Shown piece by piece: positions 5,643 to 5,960 of a stretch of DNA of 5,960 bases; position 1 is the first letter of the stretch, and every line of letters starts with the position of its first letter. The notes beneath the pieces were generated by a model. The model was not told the DNA's origin, made no database searches, and saw only the letters and a list, made by a program, of their open reading frames with translations. This DNA is from Caldithrix sp. (lineage in GTDB: Bacteria; KSB1; UBA2214; DYKH01): positions 1 to 5,960 of the forward strand of contig DYKH01000277.1 of assembly GCA_020722685.1 (NCBI GenBank), in the 5' to 3' direction. The position numbers and the translations under genes were made by a program.

Positions 5643-5681
5643 TCAAACGGTCGTACGCGAAGTCGTCTTGACCCGCGTACA
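5643..5681 (+). repeat. Spacer 22, identical to spacer 24
   Basis: This 39-nt spacer beginning TCAAACGGTCGTACGCGAAG is identical over its full length to 5794-5832. With the flanking repeats, 5606-5718 equals 5757-5869, a 113-bp identity at an offset of 151 bp. Spacer 23 between the two copies is different. Confidence 0.97.
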
Positions 5682-5793
5682 GTCTGAATCCCCATGCCTC
5701 TATTGAGAGGATTGAAACAAGCAGTGCGCCGACCAGATTGAGGACAAACGTAACGAGTCTGAATCCCCATGCCTCTATTGAGAGGATTGAAAC

Positions 5794-5832
5794 TCAAACG
5801 GTCGTACGCGAAGTCGTCTTGACCCGCGTACA
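5794..5832 (+). repeat. Spacer 24, second copy of spacer 22
   Basis: Same 39 nt as 5643-5681. Both copies are far from the leader, so the event is old in array order if new spacers enter at the left. Confidence 0.97.
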
Positions 5833-5960
5833 GTCTGAATCCCCATGCCTCTATTGAGAGGATTGAAACCTGCATGAACTCTTCGGTGCAGAACCCTTCA
5901 GCGCTCGTCTGAATCCCCATGCCTCTATTGAGAGGATTGAAACTAATGCTAATCCAAGCA

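Larger units (their letters stand above)
4013..5960 (+). CRISPR. CRISPR array, 26 repeats of 37 nt and 25 full spacers, open at the right edge
   Basis: Repeats start at 4013, 4088, 4164, 4239, 4313, 4387, 4463, 4538, 4616, 4691, 4768, 4847, 4925, 5003, 5077, 5150, 5228, 5305, 5380, 5456, 5532, 5606, 5682, 5757, 5833 and 5907. All appear identical by eye. Each begins GTCTGAATCCCCATG, then has a 5-bp hairpin CCTCT-ATTG-AGAGG (repeat bases 16-29), and ends ATTGAAAC (30-37). That last block is the usual 8-nt crRNA 5' handle, left by cleavage at the hairpin base, and it fixes plus-strand transcription. Spacers are 36-42 nt, typical of type III. The last repeat shows no decay and 17 more bases follow, so the array continues. 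The neighbouring cmr genes identify it as type III-B; a Cas6 is expected but lies elsewhere. Minus-strand frames through the array are artefacts of the repeat. Confidence 0.98.

Noticed and set aside
5643..5681. Antisense of spacers 22/24 reads YAGQDDFAYDRL, reminiscent of the Cas10 GGDD motif
   Set aside because: The second Gly is replaced by Gln and the context does not fit. Short chance similarity is more likely than targeting of a Cas10 gene.
4100..5920. Open frames of 60-98 codons through the array on both strands, with repeated RGMGIQT- or LNPHASIERIET-like peptides
   Set aside because: They are translations of the CRISPR repeat, which contains ATG on the plus and CAT-derived starts on the minus strand. 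The peptide repeats follow the repeat unit exactly.
4013..5943. Idea that most spacers are antisense to coding sequence because nearly all have an open minus-strand frame
   Set aside because: With 36-42 nt, at least one of three frames is open most of the time by chance, and many spacers are open on both strands.

Overview
The window is a type III-B (Cmr) CRISPR-Cas locus from a bacterium. The coding genes are GC-rich, and the regulator looks like the XPB-N/WYL proteins I associate with Chloroflexota (Anaerolineae-like). That lineage is an inference with low confidence; the CRISPR assignment is firm.

Layout. All recognised genes lie on the minus strand and read right to left. From 3721 down to 2716 is a WYL-domain regulator that appears split by a one-base shift in a five-base G/C run at 3384-3388. 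From about 2674 to 2535 is a promoter (TTGTAT-N17-TACAAT), bracketed by a 9-bp inverted repeat, and a 12-codon leader ORF. A tightly packed operon follows: a two-helix membrane protein (2534-1770), a small HEPN-domain protein (1773-1231), Cmr1 (1230-61), and the first 21 codons of Cas10/Cmr2 (64 to the window edge). Each junction either overlaps as ATGA or abuts directly (TAA then ATG), so the membrane and HEPN proteins are probably made together with the Cmr effector.

On the plus strand, 3722-4012 is a non-coding stretch that holds the regulator's promoter and the CRISPR leader, with an extended -10 at 3967-3975 and a 13-bp direct repeat. From 4013 to the right edge is a CRISPR array of 26 identical 37-nt repeats and 25 complete spacers of 36-42 nt; it continues past the window. 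Each repeat ends in ATTGAAAC, the classic 8-nt crRNA handle, so the array is transcribed left to right, away from the cas genes.

How it may work together (inference). The array supplies crRNAs to the Cmr complex, whose Cas10 and Cmr1 genes start here. The HEPN protein has an R-x4-H motif and may be an accessory RNase. The membrane protein has a cytoplasmic C-terminal domain and may tie the response to the membrane. The WYL protein may control the cmr promoter through the inverted repeat. The membrane protein plus HEPN pair, coupled to cmr1, is the least familiar part of the locus. Several spacers look antisense to gene starts, which suits RNA targeting. Adaptation genes, cas6 and the other cmr genes are not in the window.
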